NCBI GenBank assembly: GCA_954871525.1
Contig: OX940864.1
Span: 22,438,001 to 22,502,000 of the forward strand
Source: Parietaria judaica
Taxonomy: Eukaryota; Streptophyta; Magnoliopsida; Rosales; Urticaceae
Length of the DNA: 64,000 bases
Reading direction: 5' to 3'
Position numbers and translations under genes: made by a program. Positions 19,970-33,607 of the stretch are shown here, piece after piece. The notes under the pieces are model-generated. The model did not search any database. It was not told where the DNA came from and saw only the letters and a program-made list of their open reading frames with translations. The first letter of the stretch is position 1. Each line of letters starts with the position of its first letter.

Positions 19970-22897
19970 CCCATTGGTAAACCTTAGAAAAAATTATCGG
20001 TAAACCCGTAAAATCGAACCATCATTTTTTCTTCGGTAAATTTAGAACTTTGGTCTACCTATATATAAAGTCCCTACATAAATATAGTTTCGGGATGATG
20101 ATGTGTATATAAGTTGACGTATATGTGCCTTTATCTATCCCTAATATCACAATAATATTATGGATTATGGAGTGATGGTAAAGAAATGATCGGTAAAATT
20201 ATGGATTTATAGGAAAGCAATAATATGGTGTTGGGTCGTTCTCACATAATTTTTTATGAGAAAACGGCAACGGCAAAAGAGAGGTTTTCGTAGAGACCCG
20301 CTTAATTTGACGATACTCTTTGGGATTGTACTTGAGGAACCAACTCGGAGGATCCTCCTCAGAAACCTCTTTACCGGAATCGACTCCATACCCTACTCTC
20401 TTAGCTCCTTCTCAAGGTCTTGTCAACAATATTCCTGGACAATAATATCCTACTAAACTTGAGCTTGAACTATACAGTAATTGACCCTACTTTCATTCCT
20501 GATGCAAGTGATGCAGATTTGACCTGAGTCATATGATCAAGCTTCTCATGTCCGTACCAATATTTTTAATTGTCTGGGCACTCTGGTCTGGGGCAGAGCC
20601 ATTAACACTCAGTAGGGTCGGCCGCTCTTATTTGATCCAAATCCGTTATTTTAATAAATTAATAAATACAATAGTAATATATTTATAGCTATAGAATGTA
20701 TTATATTTGAAAAAAATTGATGCTATGATATAGTGGGTAAAATTACCTAATTATAATTTTCTCCTCTATGATACCTGAATTTAAATCCTATCAACTTTAT
20801 TTTTTATGAAAATATTTATGATCTCTCTATATTTTAGTACTCATCTCTTAGTATAATGGATTATTTTATTATATATTAAGCAATTGTATTTTTACAGTTG
20901 TATCTCTATATATTTTATCGATTTATAAAAATTAATTATGAAAATTACTTTTAATACCATATCTTATTTTAAAATTCTGGTTGAAGTTTCTTTCACACCC
21001 AATTTTTTTACAATTGAGCACTGGCACGAGCCGGAGAAAAAGCACGCAACCAACTCCGGGCATCCGTACTTCCATCATAGGGATTGGACGACCATTACGA
21101 AAGGATGGGGACGATCTAACATGAAACGAGGCGACCATATATACCAAGCGATGGACAATCCCAACACATGGGATGTCTCTCCTAGAGAGACTAGCTTGGC
21201 AAATCCGGAGGACCGGGTCGGGAATCGCCTATATGGGGAAAATAACATTTTCCTACACATTCTTTGAGAAAGATTATGAGGTCTAATCTTCACATATTCA
21301 AAGGAACCCTATATAAAGGACCGTCTTCTTCACTTTTTCCCGCCACCTTGCAGTGAAAAACCCATGGATTATGCTACATATCTCGTTAACGGTATCAAAC
21401 CACAAGAATCTCTAGGCATCCATTTAATTATTATCAACCTACATCTGATTAAGTCAAACCACATTCTAATTTCAATTGACAAGAAATTCAGTCAACATAT
21501 ATAAGATAGCTACTAAAGATCAACAATTCATTTACAACCTATTAATTATTGATGAAATAACATTGATATAATCAAGCACAAGAGAAAGCAAGTTAAATTT
21601 AATTAATGAATAGTTATAGATTATGATGAAGGTCTCACTGCATAATATATATGACAATGTATATATTGGGAACCCCAAATTCAACTCCATATTAAAATAA
21701 TTGTCTTATATAGTTAAGAACCATTAATAGAATCTTAAAGGAAGTTGATTTAGAGATGCTCAACCGAATGATCAAGGAAGCTACCAAACATCAATATCCT
21801 ATATCTTTTGAGATTTAAACATCTCTTCCAACTTATTATATATAGATATACATATATATATATATATTAACATATGTAAACAGATCAAAAAGTGCTTTCT
21901 CTCCCAACAAGTGGAACACATAAGAAATATATTCACATTTTTTTTAGGGAATCATATATAGCATAGTGGGCTTGTAAAAATGACGAGAGAATCAGAAGTG
22001 ATATCCAAGATAGATCATAAGGGCACTGGGGATGTTGGTTTTCTTTCTCAAGGGGACACAAAGGACCACATGGCATTAATAGTGCCACCATTTCCAAGTC
22101 ACAAGTGGGGTCTCCTTGCAATTTCCTATTAGGGTTTTCATATCTAAACAAGGGTTTTTGAGCATTGCACATGTGGGTCAGGATATCATCAATCAACTAT
22201 ATACTCTAAATTGGTAGTTCCCAATGAACCATCTTCATTTTCTTATATTAACTTGAGTCCTTTCGTACTTTTTCGCTCATAAAATATAGCATATGGAAGA
22301 TCATGTTCATTGAAAAAAATCTCCAATGATTCATGGACATGTTTTATTATTATTGGTCGTGACCAGCGAATTGCAGAGTTGATCGGAGATCTATATATAT
22401 ATAATATAATATAATACGTACATATATAGTATCTACAAAGGTTTAATCCAATTGATACCAGAACTCAATCATTCAAGTCTTTATTTATTTAAATATTATC
22501 GATCCAACAGTCACAGCCACCTCAGATGTCAATGCATATCCACGTAAGCCACCAAATCACAAACTTTATATTTTCAAATCATATATATGCATCAGAAAAT
22601 ATGCGTGTATATATATGGGTGATCAGTAATGTATTTTTGGAAGAGATTTTCTTCTTCTTTTCGACTAGCTAACTACCCTCATACGATGAATCTGGTATAT
22701 GACTTGTTTCTGTGTTTATTCGGCGATCGATTTTGTTTCGATAACTTCCTAATCTAATATTTTTCATTTTATCTTGATCCTCTAGTAGTTGATCTGACTT
22801 TGTTAATATATATACAGAGGTGACCCTGAATTTATAAGGATATAGAATCATCAAGTTTTTACTATAAATATTACTGTAGTAAGAGTTCTATCATCTA

Positions 22898-22935
<38 letters not shown>

Positions 22936-24107
22936 CCTCAAAGTGTTATCCACCTTTCGAAACTCTAAAACCTTCAACAAGCTTGATTGAACTTTTAAAA
23001 AACTATTATTGTATCTCACCACAAACAAATATATGTTCTTTGGTACTTAGCTCTATAGTGTACAATGTACAATGGTTAAAATATAATATTGTAGAAACTA
23101 TCCAAGAATTAAAATTGTATATTTTTAGCTTCAATATGGAGTTTTTTTAATTTAATTTAATATAAAATAAGTTATGAAAACAATTCGTGGGGGGCGTCTC
23201 GCCTATACTAAGTACCGACCTTGAATATATATATATATTGTATATGTAAACGGTGCATGTAGATTACAATAGATTATTCGGTATCAGTTTAACTCTTAAA
23301 ATGACCTAAATCTTATTATTCCGTTTATTAAAGTTAAAAACCAAAGACCCCTCTTTTAGATCCAGAACCGTTTGTACTAAAAACTTTGCTTAGGACTGAA
23401 ATTCGGTAATATATTTTGTTTTGGACTCAATTGGACTCTTTATTTATTGTAAGAAAATATCTTATGAAGCTATATATCTTTGTTAATGATAATATTTTGT
23501 TTTTAATTGAAAATAATACATAAGAAGACATTTATTGCTAACTCCGCCAGACGAAAAGTTATGGCACGATACTCTAGAGAAAGTTTAGAGAGCAAAGCAT
23601 TATTTCTCTATCCGTGAATGACGACAGAGTACATTATAAACAATATAATAAGTTAAATTTAATTTGCTATATTAATAATAAAATATAAAATAATTGTTGA
23701 ACAAGGTCTTCAGTAAAAACGAGTCTTCGGTACCGGTTCTTAAAGTCGAAACTGAATACCAATGATTTAATGTGGTACAAATGCACCAAAGACCTTGTTT
23801 TACGAACTTATACCCTATAATTCGATCTTTAAGATTTTGGTAATATGGTTTTCGTTCTCTCTATTCGGTTTTGTTTTTATACCCGTATATGGTACCTCTT
23901 TTTCTAGAGTGACTAATTTAAAGGAACAAAAGAGAATTAATTGGATAATATCTGAACAGTAATTAGCCTTTGATTTACATGGTTGTCAAATTCATACTAT
24001 CCAAAACATTTACATATATAGTAGCCTGATTTTTTTAATCTTTTCCCCCAAAAAATTTTATGTTTTATGTCTAAAGTTAACCAAATCCAAATGACCTCTC
24101 CATGTCA

Positions 24108-24165
<58 letters not shown>

Positions 24166-24768
24166 CTTTCAAAAGAAAATAAATAAATATAAAAAGATTA
24201 ATGAACCCAGAGCTAGCACACCAAAATGGAAAGCTTCTTTTTTAATATTTTTTTTTTATACACAAAACACTTGCCCTAGTCAAGGCTAGTATTGAATGTA
24301 AAGATCACATCACACATGACACTCTCTCAATCTTTTTCAAGGAATCTTTTAAGTTCTATGATTCTTTTTCTTTTCAAATTTATCCCACATTTATATACTT
24401 AGAAGAATAGCTCCTTATAATTTATTTTTCAATTTAAGGGTATTATCCTATAATTCACCTTATTACAAAGAGGTTTGGTACAAGTCCCCGTGTGCTGTAT
24501 AGAAATAATTAATGTTTGGGAATCTTATATTATATGAGATATGAGTATGATTTTCATGGATTTTGGCAAGTGGTTGTGCGAAAGGGAATGCCTTTTGCTC
24601 TCTCTTTGTGCCCTTAATTAATAATTCCCAAAAAGACAAGCACACCATCTATAAATAATATATATTAAATAATATATACATTAATTATTGGAGCTATTGG
24701 TCTCTCTAAATGTGTTAATTCGACCCATCCATTCTAGAACTAGCAAAAATACCACCTTTTATATTTTG

Positions 24769-24821
<53 letters not shown>

Positions 24822-26939
24822 TTGACCCGTTAAATGTTAATGAACAAAAAACAATTTAAGATTGAATTTAATGTACTTTTGAAATAACTGTACCTAAAAA
24901 ATCCAAATACTTTTAAACTATTTTTAAATAAAAATTATTGATTTTTTTTTAATTAATTACGGTTCAATATTAAATTCACACTAAAAACATAATAAAGAGT
25001 TATTTTGGGTATTTGTAGAATGAAAGGACCAAATACGAACATATCTATATAAATGATGAGCTATTTTCTGCAATTTTTAGATTGAAGAAACCAAATTTGA
25101 CATCTCTAGTAAAAGAGGGACCGATATAGTATACATATAACAAACAATACCAGCGTTTTCCAAGGGATTATATATATATTTTGGTTTTAAAATCGTGTGA
25201 AGTTATGCTTACTCTATATAAGTATTTTTTGCATGTGCCAACAAATCTACAATAGATATCATATATTCTCAGTATATCTCTTTCCACATTTCTTTGTCTT
25301 TGTTTTTCTCACTATTTATTATTTTATGTGCTTTGCTACTAACTCCATCACTCATCAAATCAGGAACTAATCATCTATATAATCCACTATTCTCTTTCCA
25401 GCTGTTTCACTATTTATATTATTATACATTGATTAGTACATGTATATCATCCTAATTAATTATCATCAGTATCTAATCAATTATTTACTATCATTTTATT
25501 CCATATGTAATAATAAGGTGAACTGGTGTCTAGTAAAACATGAGCATATTTTCATTTTGCTTCTATATATTTCTCTACAGAGTGCAGGCAAAGACTAATT
25601 TTTCCGGAGCCGTCATAATAATCGCCCGTACACTACACATAGTTTTACACGTGATTTTATAATAATCGGGAAAAGTCCTCGACATGTCTCTATTTTGAGA
25701 GTTGCGGTTCAAAACTCGCAGAAGCCATGGTAAGTGCGAAATATCACCCAAAATTTTTATAGCTTTTGCATATGTGATTTTTCATCCTACATTTACAATC
25801 TCCTCACAACAATGTCTTAATATTAATTAATGTAGGAGTTTTTACAATCTCACTCTCTCCTCATCAATAATAAAGTTATTATCTTTTTTTTTTTTTATAA
25901 TTGTAACTCTATTTACAATTATAAACTATATATATTATTTAAACTCTAAAATATTCATGAGTATGTTGTTCCGAAAAAACTCGTCGGTAACCAGCTATAT
26001 AGAACATTTTTCTGGACTGCCCATACAAATATTATATATAACATATCTAATGCAAATATCACATAACGTAAGATATAGTCTATTTAGTTATATAAATAAA
26101 ATAAATGTTTATAAAAATAATATCAATTCCGTGTCATGAATAAAAAAAGTTCCATCATTGGAAAAGAGAATTACAATAACGATACTATGTTAGATTATTT
26201 GGTTCATATAAGATATATATGAATATATGGCACATAACAATATTTATGGTCTAAGCTTTGCATAATTATTAAAGTTGATTAAACATCAATTCATGGCGAC
26301 TGACAGCCGTTTACTTATAGTGATGGAAACCTTTTATTTATTGAAATAATGAATTGTAATGAGATATTTAAATGTGAAGAAAGCTGAAAAGTATGACCAT
26401 GTTTAGCAATTAGCATACATTATTATAATGCTAAGCATTATCATGAAGTAAGAATAATCATACGTCATGGTTGAACTAGGAAACAGGTGTCACGATATAA
26501 CTAGTCAGTCCTCGCAACTCTCACAAGATTTATGTTATAATAAGGTGACAAAATATAACATGCTAAATTATCACATGATTTTATATGAATCATCTGATTC
26601 ACGACATTGAGTATTTTAATCCGTTTTAATGGGGATGAATAATTTAAGGGGATTAATCCAGACGATCAAGACTATGTGGCTTTAAGCATTGGTAATTGAA
26701 TAAATAATTATTTATGGACCCAAATGCACGTAGACCACATATTAGTATGGTATGCAAAATTAAAAATTAAAAATAAAAATTGTAGGATATATATTATAGC
26801 TACAATTTTATTTTATTTTTAAATTACCCATTTTAAAATTGTTTTTTGGTCGATTTATGAATCCAACTGAAAAACACATCCAAAATAAAACAAGAACATA
26901 AATTTTAACTAGACATATTTAAGAGTACCCTTTAAATAT
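19970..26939. other. Gene-poor AT-rich region
   Basis: I find no supportable gene in this 7 kb. Two pockets have higher GC content: about 20200-20640 and 20990-21380; both have short open frames on both strands without family features, and both may be transposon remains. Microsatellites include (AAT)n at 24108-24164 and 24770-24821 and (TA)n at about 22901-22931. The remainder is AT-rich spacer. Confidence 0.5.
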
Positions 26940-27445
26940 AAGAAACTTTGTAGCGAAAGTTATCGAATTCATTTGTTTTTTAAAATTAAATTATTTAGCT
27001 CATTTTTTGGTAAAAATCACTCAACGTCGTACTTTTATTGTAAATACACCCTTACAACATCACATGGACATTTTTTTGCCATGGTAGATGCGCCACATAA
27101 CTACTTATGCTTACATGTGGGCCTTTCTCGGCTGTCTTCCTGATCGCGCTCTACTGCCTATATTACGGCGTATTCCAACGACGCGAGCTATTACGAGCAG
27201 TAGAACGAGGTCGGGAGGATGGCGGTGACGACGACGCTCGATGGTTGCACGGACGAAAGAGGCTCACATATGATTATGTGAACATAAGTAGTGATGTGGT
27301 GCGTCTAACATGACAAAAAAAAATGTGGCATTTAACGTCGTAAGAGTGTATTTGCAACAAAAATAGACTTTGACCGCAAAAAATAAGTTTAGTGACTTAT
27401 TTGTAAGAAACTAATGAGTTCAACTACTTTCGCCGCAAGTTTCCT
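26940..27445. mobile_element. MULE-like element with captured GC-rich interior (copy 1)
   Basis: Arms of about 190 bp (from 'gaaactttgtagcgaaagtt' at 26941 and its complement ending near 27445) pair imperfectly along their length. The middle, about 27115-27265, is GC-rich, unlike the arms. A second copy of the same family, including a related middle, is at about 44350-44840. The target duplication is obscured by (TA) sequence, so superfamily assignment rests on arm length. Confidence 0.68.
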
Positions 27446-27478
27446 ATATATATATATTGCATGTCTTAATAACAAAAA

Positions 27479-27934
27479 GGGTTAATGACGGCAAAACTAC
27501 CCAAAGTTTAGTCAAAGAACCCCTCGTGTACCCAAAGTCTAAAAGTGGTGGCAAAAGTACACAAAGTCATATTTGAGGCGTTGACCACTCCATTCTCGTA
27601 TCGCAGTTAACTTACCTGTTAACTTTGGCCACGTAGACAAACGTGGGTTGCTGACATAGGAATTTTTTGCCACGTGGATGAGCCTATATCAGCCTCCTAT
27701 ACTTAAACAACAAATTAAACCCCTAATTGGGCTCGTCCACGTGGCAAAAAATTATCATGTCAACAACCCACATTTGTCCACATGACCAGAGTTGACGGTA
27801 AGTTAACTGCGTTACGAGAATGGAGTGGTCAACTCCCCCAATATGACTTTGGGTACTTTTGCCACCACTTTTAAACTTTGGATACACGAGGGGTTCTTTG
27901 ATCAAACTTTGAGTATTTTTGCCGTCATTAACCC
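27479..27934. mobile_element. Long-inverted-repeat MULE-like element
   Basis: The ends GGGTTAATGACGG (27479) and CCGTCATTAACCC (ending 27934) begin arms of about 200 bp that pair closely, separated by a short AT-rich centre around 27700. The 9-bp flanks TAACAAAAA and TAAAAAAAT match at 7 of 9 positions. Half of a second copy is at 62536-62720. No protein is encoded. Confidence 0.8.
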
Positions 27935-27943
27935 TAAAAAAAT

Positions 27944-29170
27944 TACAATGTCTATACTCTACGATCTATATACTAAAAACTAATACATGTGTTTGTTTTG
28001 AGAACCTAATATTTTGGAGGAAGCGAGCACACTCTATTATATAGATTTATGAATATACAAATAAGAGTTGGAATATTTTACGGATTGGATTCCAAAAAAT
28101 TTGACCTATTGGGAAGCTTGACTTTAGGATGACGATATGTGGTAATTATTAATATATTCACTTGCTTCTGATTACCCAACAATTGAAATGAAATGAAATG
28201 CTTAAATAGGCTGTTTTGGTAATTGCATTGAGTTCACATGTATTTGTTTACTTTAAGAATTTAATTCATCATTTTTCACTTTCCACCACACAAACAACTC
28301 ATATTATATGACCCACAAATCATGCGTTGAACAGCTCAATTAGATTTGATCCCTCTGCAATTCCACCATAAACATTATCTCTATTATATATCAAATTAAT
28401 TAGCCACTCTTAAATTTGGTCAAATCTCTTCATATTTACCATTTATAACCCCTCACCTTGACCTTTTCAAGAAACTAAATAATCATTAATTACAAATATG
28501 ATTTCAAAATATATTACATATTACATTTACTCTTATGGAAAGAAAATAATATCTAGAAAAAGATCGTCCTAATCACACAAACAAGCTAAGATCATGTTAA
28601 CAGATCATCCCCTATAAAATCCAATATTCAATATGATTAAATTATTTAAAATGATATAGAAGCAACTAATTAATATATTCTTCTCCAAGTTTCTAAACAA
28701 AATTTTGTACAGCTGGGTAATTTAATAAGTTAATGTTGGCACTAACTGTAAATTTGATAAATATTAATTACTGTCTTGATGTAATTAGATCTTGTTAATT
28801 TTTGAACATAGACATGCTATAAAATAGGAGAAGAAGTGTTTTCACATGTACTCGGAGGCCGAAGCTAGCTAAATATTGTTTAATCAGAAATGACAGTTAC
28901 CACCACTTTTCCAAAGGCAAAACTAGTCATTAGCAAAATCTTCTATTTAATACCATAAACTTTGGCCCCTATTCAATGTTGCGAAATTATTTATAATTAA
29001 ACTAAAGAAATATTTATTTTTCTAATTTTCACAAAAATATATCCTTAATTTTCAAAAAAGTTAAAATACACCCTTAAAAAGCTTAAAATATTATTTATAT
29101 CATCCAAAATTATCTTATACACTTACTTACGTAATTTTTATTTTACATGCATCCTAGTTTCATTTTCTAC

Positions 29171-29209
<39 letters not shown>

Positions 29210-29560
29210 AATTTTATTAAAAAAATAGAGCATAAAAGTTAATATTATCAAATTAAATTCAGAGGGTTTGTTTTTAACAAAAAAAATGAAAGCAGAATAT
29301 AAAAAGAAGGAAAGTTTCCTGAAACTAATAATAATGAAAAGATTATAGCTCATATATAATAGGAGGACATTAATCATATAATGTCCTATTAGTGACATAT
29401 ATGTTTGTTTCAAAAGCGCGTGAGATAAAGAGATTAACTATTTTAAATCAGAAGACAATCACTTTCAAGTGGCAGTCCCCAAAGTCCATAACTAAAGCAA
29501 TTAAAAATGGAGATAATAATTGAAAGAATATATATTATATTCAGCCAAAAGAGAAGGGTT
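27944..29560. other. AT-rich upstream region of the TIE-like gene
   Basis: No gene or clear mobile element is visible. A (TA)n run is at about 29175-29206. Distal regulatory DNA of the TIE-like gene may lie here. Confidence 0.45.
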
Positions 29561-29767
29561 AGAGAGAGAGAGCAGAGCAGAGCATAAAATCTAGGTATAT
29601 AAAAAAAAAAAAAAAAAACCCTTGAAAATCTTACACACAATCTGATCCAGCGAAGCTAAGATCAGAGAGACGCTTAAAAAGGGTGTCCGAGATCTCTGAT
29701 TTCCCAGTGTTGATCTATTCAATCGAAGAGTGTTTTCGAGATCATCGTCGCCATCGTCATCATCAAC
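29561..29767 (+). promoter_or_regulatory. Core promoter and leader of the TIE-like gene
   Basis: A short (GA) block near 29562-29582 is followed by TATATAAA at 29596-29603 and a long A run. A start near 29630 would leave a leader of about 135 bases before the ATG at 29768. The start site is inferred from spacing. Confidence 0.5.
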
Positions 29768-30555
29768 ATGGGAAGTGGCTATTTCGGAGAGCCGAACCTA
29801 GGATCGTCGGGCGAGAGAGGCTCCAATTCTTCGAGGAAAGGGAAGAAATCGGGCTCGGAGAAGCCGAGGCAGCCGCAGCGGGGCCTCGGCGTGGCGCAAT
29901 TGGAGAAGATCAGGCTCCACGGTCACGTCCCTTGCGCTTACGGCCACAATCTGCCGTCTCTTCATAACCCTAGTTTCAATCACGTAAGGACCATCTTGTT
30001 CACTGTTTTTATTTAATAATTATCATGTATAAGCCTAGGTCAAGATTGCTTATGAGTTTGTGTGGATTTATGTTACAGGATCATGATATGAGAGTACATA
30101 ACGCTTATTCGTCTATACCGTCGTCTTCCTTCTCTTATTCGTCGTCTTCGTCGTCCTCCTCTTACGGATTCAATCCGAATATGATGGTATGCGTTTAGCT
30201 TCTTTCTTTTTTCTTTTCATTTTTGTCGATTTAATGATTTCTTAATGATTTCTTGGTTGATGGATGATCATGTGATAAAGAGATATACATAATCTTTCTT
30301 GGGATATGGTGATATTCAAGAACGTGTGAGTTGTTGTTGGTTCAATATAAAAATGTTGCTCATGAACTTTGCATGTATGTACAAATACAATTTATTACTC
30401 ATCCACATATATAGATGCTTAAATTCAGCATGGAAGAATATATATACACACATATATGATATTTCTGATGGCCTTCATATTTGACCTAATTTCCTACCCT
30501 AAATTCTTGGAAATAACGTATTAATCTATTTCTTGAGTTTGAAATAATCAATTTG

Positions 30556-30587
<32 letters not shown>

Positions 30588-31472
30588 ATATATTTATATG
30601 GAGATTGGAAATCCTCTCTCAAACCAATTTTTCTTGTGAAACCAAGAACAATATTTGAATGGAGTATAGGCTTATATTAGTGTATGATTAGTGTGTAATT
30701 AGTGCATTTATAAGTTATATGGGCTCTAAAATCTCAACTTGTTTGAATATTTACAGATGGGGCTTAATGAATATGAAAGAGCAAACGTTAGATATGGCGA
30801 TTCGCAACCTACTACAAGGTACACACCTATATATTGCCATAATAATTAGTAATACATAGACTTTGATATGTTTTATGTGGCATGTTTATTATGAAGAAAC
30901 TATGCCTTAATAGCTTATTATATGATCTCAATTCTTAATCCTTGTTATTATAACTTGAACTCAGATGGGACCCGAACAATAATGGCATGTTCGAGAGCCA
31001 ATATCATGCCCAATCAAACATGCCTAGGCACTTCCTCAATGCTAACTTAGAGGTATGTAATTCATAAGCTTTCATCATTCTTTATTCTTTCCACACACTG
31101 CTACAAAATTCGCCGAAAACTACCGACTTTGCACGACGGTTTTCAAAAACCCTAATGCAAAGCAACCCTTCCACTATACGGTTTTTGGGAATCCGTCGTC
31201 TACTTTCAATCTTGCACCGCAAAGGCACATTGGTCGCCGCCATGGCGAGCAGTTCTATAACCCGCAGCGACATTATATTTTTACACACACGGTCTTGCAC
31301 GCGGAGGGAAAAAAAACCCGTCATGCAATCTGATGATCATATATATTTGCAGGATTCTCAGCGCACAAGCGGTCAGAAACATAGAAGTAGTAATTCACAT
31401 GGTTCGGGCAGTCAAAACTCAGAATCAAGCGACACTCAAGAAGTAGATTTGGAGCTGAGACTGTCTCTCTAG
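29768..31472 (+). CDS. TIE1: TIE/SPEAR-type EAR-motif transcriptional repressor (TIE1-like)
   Basis: Small nuclear adaptor proteins of this family bridge TCP or other transcription factors to TOPLESS corepressors in leaf and reproductive development. The exons are 29768-29983, 30079-30186, 30757-30818, 30965-31052 and 31353-31472, all with GT-AG introns and matching phases, giving 197 residues. Residues 1-10 are the conserved MGSGYFGEPN start. Residues 32-52 form the SPL motif (K-P-R-Q-P-Q-R-G-L-G-V-A-Q-L-E-K-I-R). Exon 2 is serine-rich. The last residues, VDLELRLSL, are a C-terminal LxLxL EAR motif that recruits TOPLESS. Length fits the family (about 180-200). The combination of all three parts makes the family certain; the choice among TIE1-4 paralogs rests on synteny. 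Confidence 0.92.
31096..31330. mobile_element. CACTA-like fragment in the last intron of the TIE-like gene
   Basis: Intron 4 (31053-31352) contains GC-rich DNA starting CACTGCTACAAAATTCG at 31096, a good match to CACTA (En/Spm-type) termini, followed by several 'cgacggtttt' and 'ccgtcgt' subterminal-type repeats. I do not find a matching right terminus, so this is a fragment or a decayed copy. It makes up most of the intron. Confidence 0.55.
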
Positions 31473-32833
31473 CTAAGTACTGCGCATGCAATTATATATA
31501 TGAAATCTTTTGCACATGTATGGGCTCACAATCTTATGCTTTTTACTTATAATTTTGAATCACAAATATGAAGTTGATCATGATTTCTTTGTTAAGCTTT
31601 CATATTTGGATGGAATTATTATAGATTAATTTTCTCAGTTAATTAGCTTTCAGATTTATCATCTTTTGTTCGCTCATATCATAAATGCATCAACTATGCA
31701 AGTGGTTATATATTGTTGAAGTAAAGTAAAGGATTTAGAAGAAATCATCTAAATACACTTTAGTTATTAGCTTTCTTGTGTGACATGAATCCGTTTTCTC
31801 TAGGCCCGGCCTTTCCGACGTTTGTGTAGCTTTACGGTGCGATATAATTTATTGGATATTTCAGGAGCTCCATTATAACTTAGTTTTTTTGGCCGTATCA
31901 TATTTTTCTTGTTAATTTGCATAGTCTTTCTCCTTATAGTGGTGTTAATTTGTATTCATTTTTCTATTGATTTTTCGGTACTTTCATTGTTGTTTTGCGT
32001 TTGATTTGTACAAGATTTATATATTACAAATTTTATTAAGTCGATAGAGCTTAAAACCGAGAGAAGAGTCGAGGAATTCTTGATAAGATTTGTTCTCATG
32101 CATCTGCATCTGTACATATATATTATATGCCACCAAGGCTGAGCTGTTAAAACTTAGGAGTTAGGATATATGATCATATATATATATATATATATAGTAC
32201 GTATACATATGGGCATTGTATAAACTATGAAATGCTTATCTGTAAGTTAATTGTGGGGACTTCTTTCCAGATATTACTAGAAGTGTTTTGGAAAGAAAAA
32301 AAAATAAGAAGATTCTGTAGAGAATCGCCTAGGGTTTAGAATATAGTTTATAGCTTTTCACAATGTTCTCCTTTTCCTAAGAAGTCTGGAGGCAAATCTT
32401 TATAACACCAAGGCCAAGAGATACGATCTTTCTCAACCAACAATATACTGCTCCACCAAACATATCATCTATTATTATATACTTACAAACTAAGCTATCT
32501 TATATATATATATATACATCGAATATTCCTACTGCAATTATTTCTCCTCAGCAATTATTATCCAGCACATAATCATAATCATGATCATATAATATATATT
32601 GTTTGATTTGTCCTAAAATTGTGCGATTTATTTCATTTTTCTTATAGACAAAGGATGCATTTGAACTCATCTCTTTATCCCTGATCATGAATATTTTCAA
32701 TAGTTGAATCTTAATCTCGCCTACATGAGCTTTGATCTTTTCCTTCTGCGGAAATTTGGGCTTAAACATATTACGTAAGGATATATAGATTTTTTTTTTT
32801 TTTTGTCTAATTCAATATCTTCCGAGGGTGAGG
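31473..32833. other. 3' flank of the TIE-like gene, AT-rich
   Basis: The 3' UTR of the TIE-like gene lies at the left end; no clear poly(A) site could be chosen. No other gene is visible. Confidence 0.4.
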
Positions 32834-32945
32834 GTATTTTTTTTAGATGTGATATTATAGGCCAAAGTTACAGGTGACAACTATTATTGAGTCAGATTAC
32901 ATGAGAAAGATAGATCACGTGAGAGGGCTTGAAACCATTAGTATA
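32834..32945 (-). mobile_element. 5'-truncated SINE relic
   Basis: On the minus strand a B-box-like GGTTTCAAGCC near 32934 is followed by a tail 'TTTGGCCTATAATATCACATCT' (abbreviated) and an A run at about 32836-32843, the same order as the 3' half of the SINE at 18532-18744. The A box is missing. Confidence 0.5.
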
Positions 32946-33265
32946 CATATAAATATAATATAGGGCGCTTTGGAGAAATAGCCAAAATTGAAAGTGTGTT
33001 TAGCAAAATAGCCAAACTTTGGTTAATTTTGTAAACTAGCCAATTAACCATTTAAATGAAATTCCAATTACATTATTGCCCTCTTGTTTTAATAAAATTA
33101 AAAAATTCATTTATTTTCATTAATTGAAAATATTGCTATTAATTGAAATAGCTATTAATATGGTAACAACCAAAACCAAACCCCCTTTTATTTGTATAAT
33201 TCAAATTTTAAATTCAAAACATTCATATAATTTTCGGATTTTTTTTTTTTAAATATCAACAAATT

Positions 33266-33490
33266 AAAGACGCGAATTAACGTAAATCAACAACGAATCA
33301 ACGTAAATTAACATCGAATTAACGTAAATTAACAACGAATTAACGTAAATTAACAACGAATTAACGTAAATTAACAACGAATTTACAATGAATTAACAAC
33401 GAATTTACGTTAATTCATAAATTAACAACGAATTAACGTAAATTAACAACGAATCAACGTAAATTAACAATGAATCAACGTAAATTAACA
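33266..33490. repeat. AT-rich ~20-bp tandem repeat in the Pack-MULE
   Basis: About ten units of 'aattaacgtaaattaacaacg' type follow one another with single-base changes. Similar 'gttaatacacgttaataaacg' text fills the related element at 35998-36775. Confidence 0.8.
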
Positions 33491-33607
33491 ATCAAAAATA
33501 TTATTCATACTCAAATTTAAATACTATAATCAATTATTTTAAATACAAAAAATAATCTCTCTATTTCCCGTAAGACCGCCGAAGTTTTGCCGTCGATCGC
33601 CATGGCC

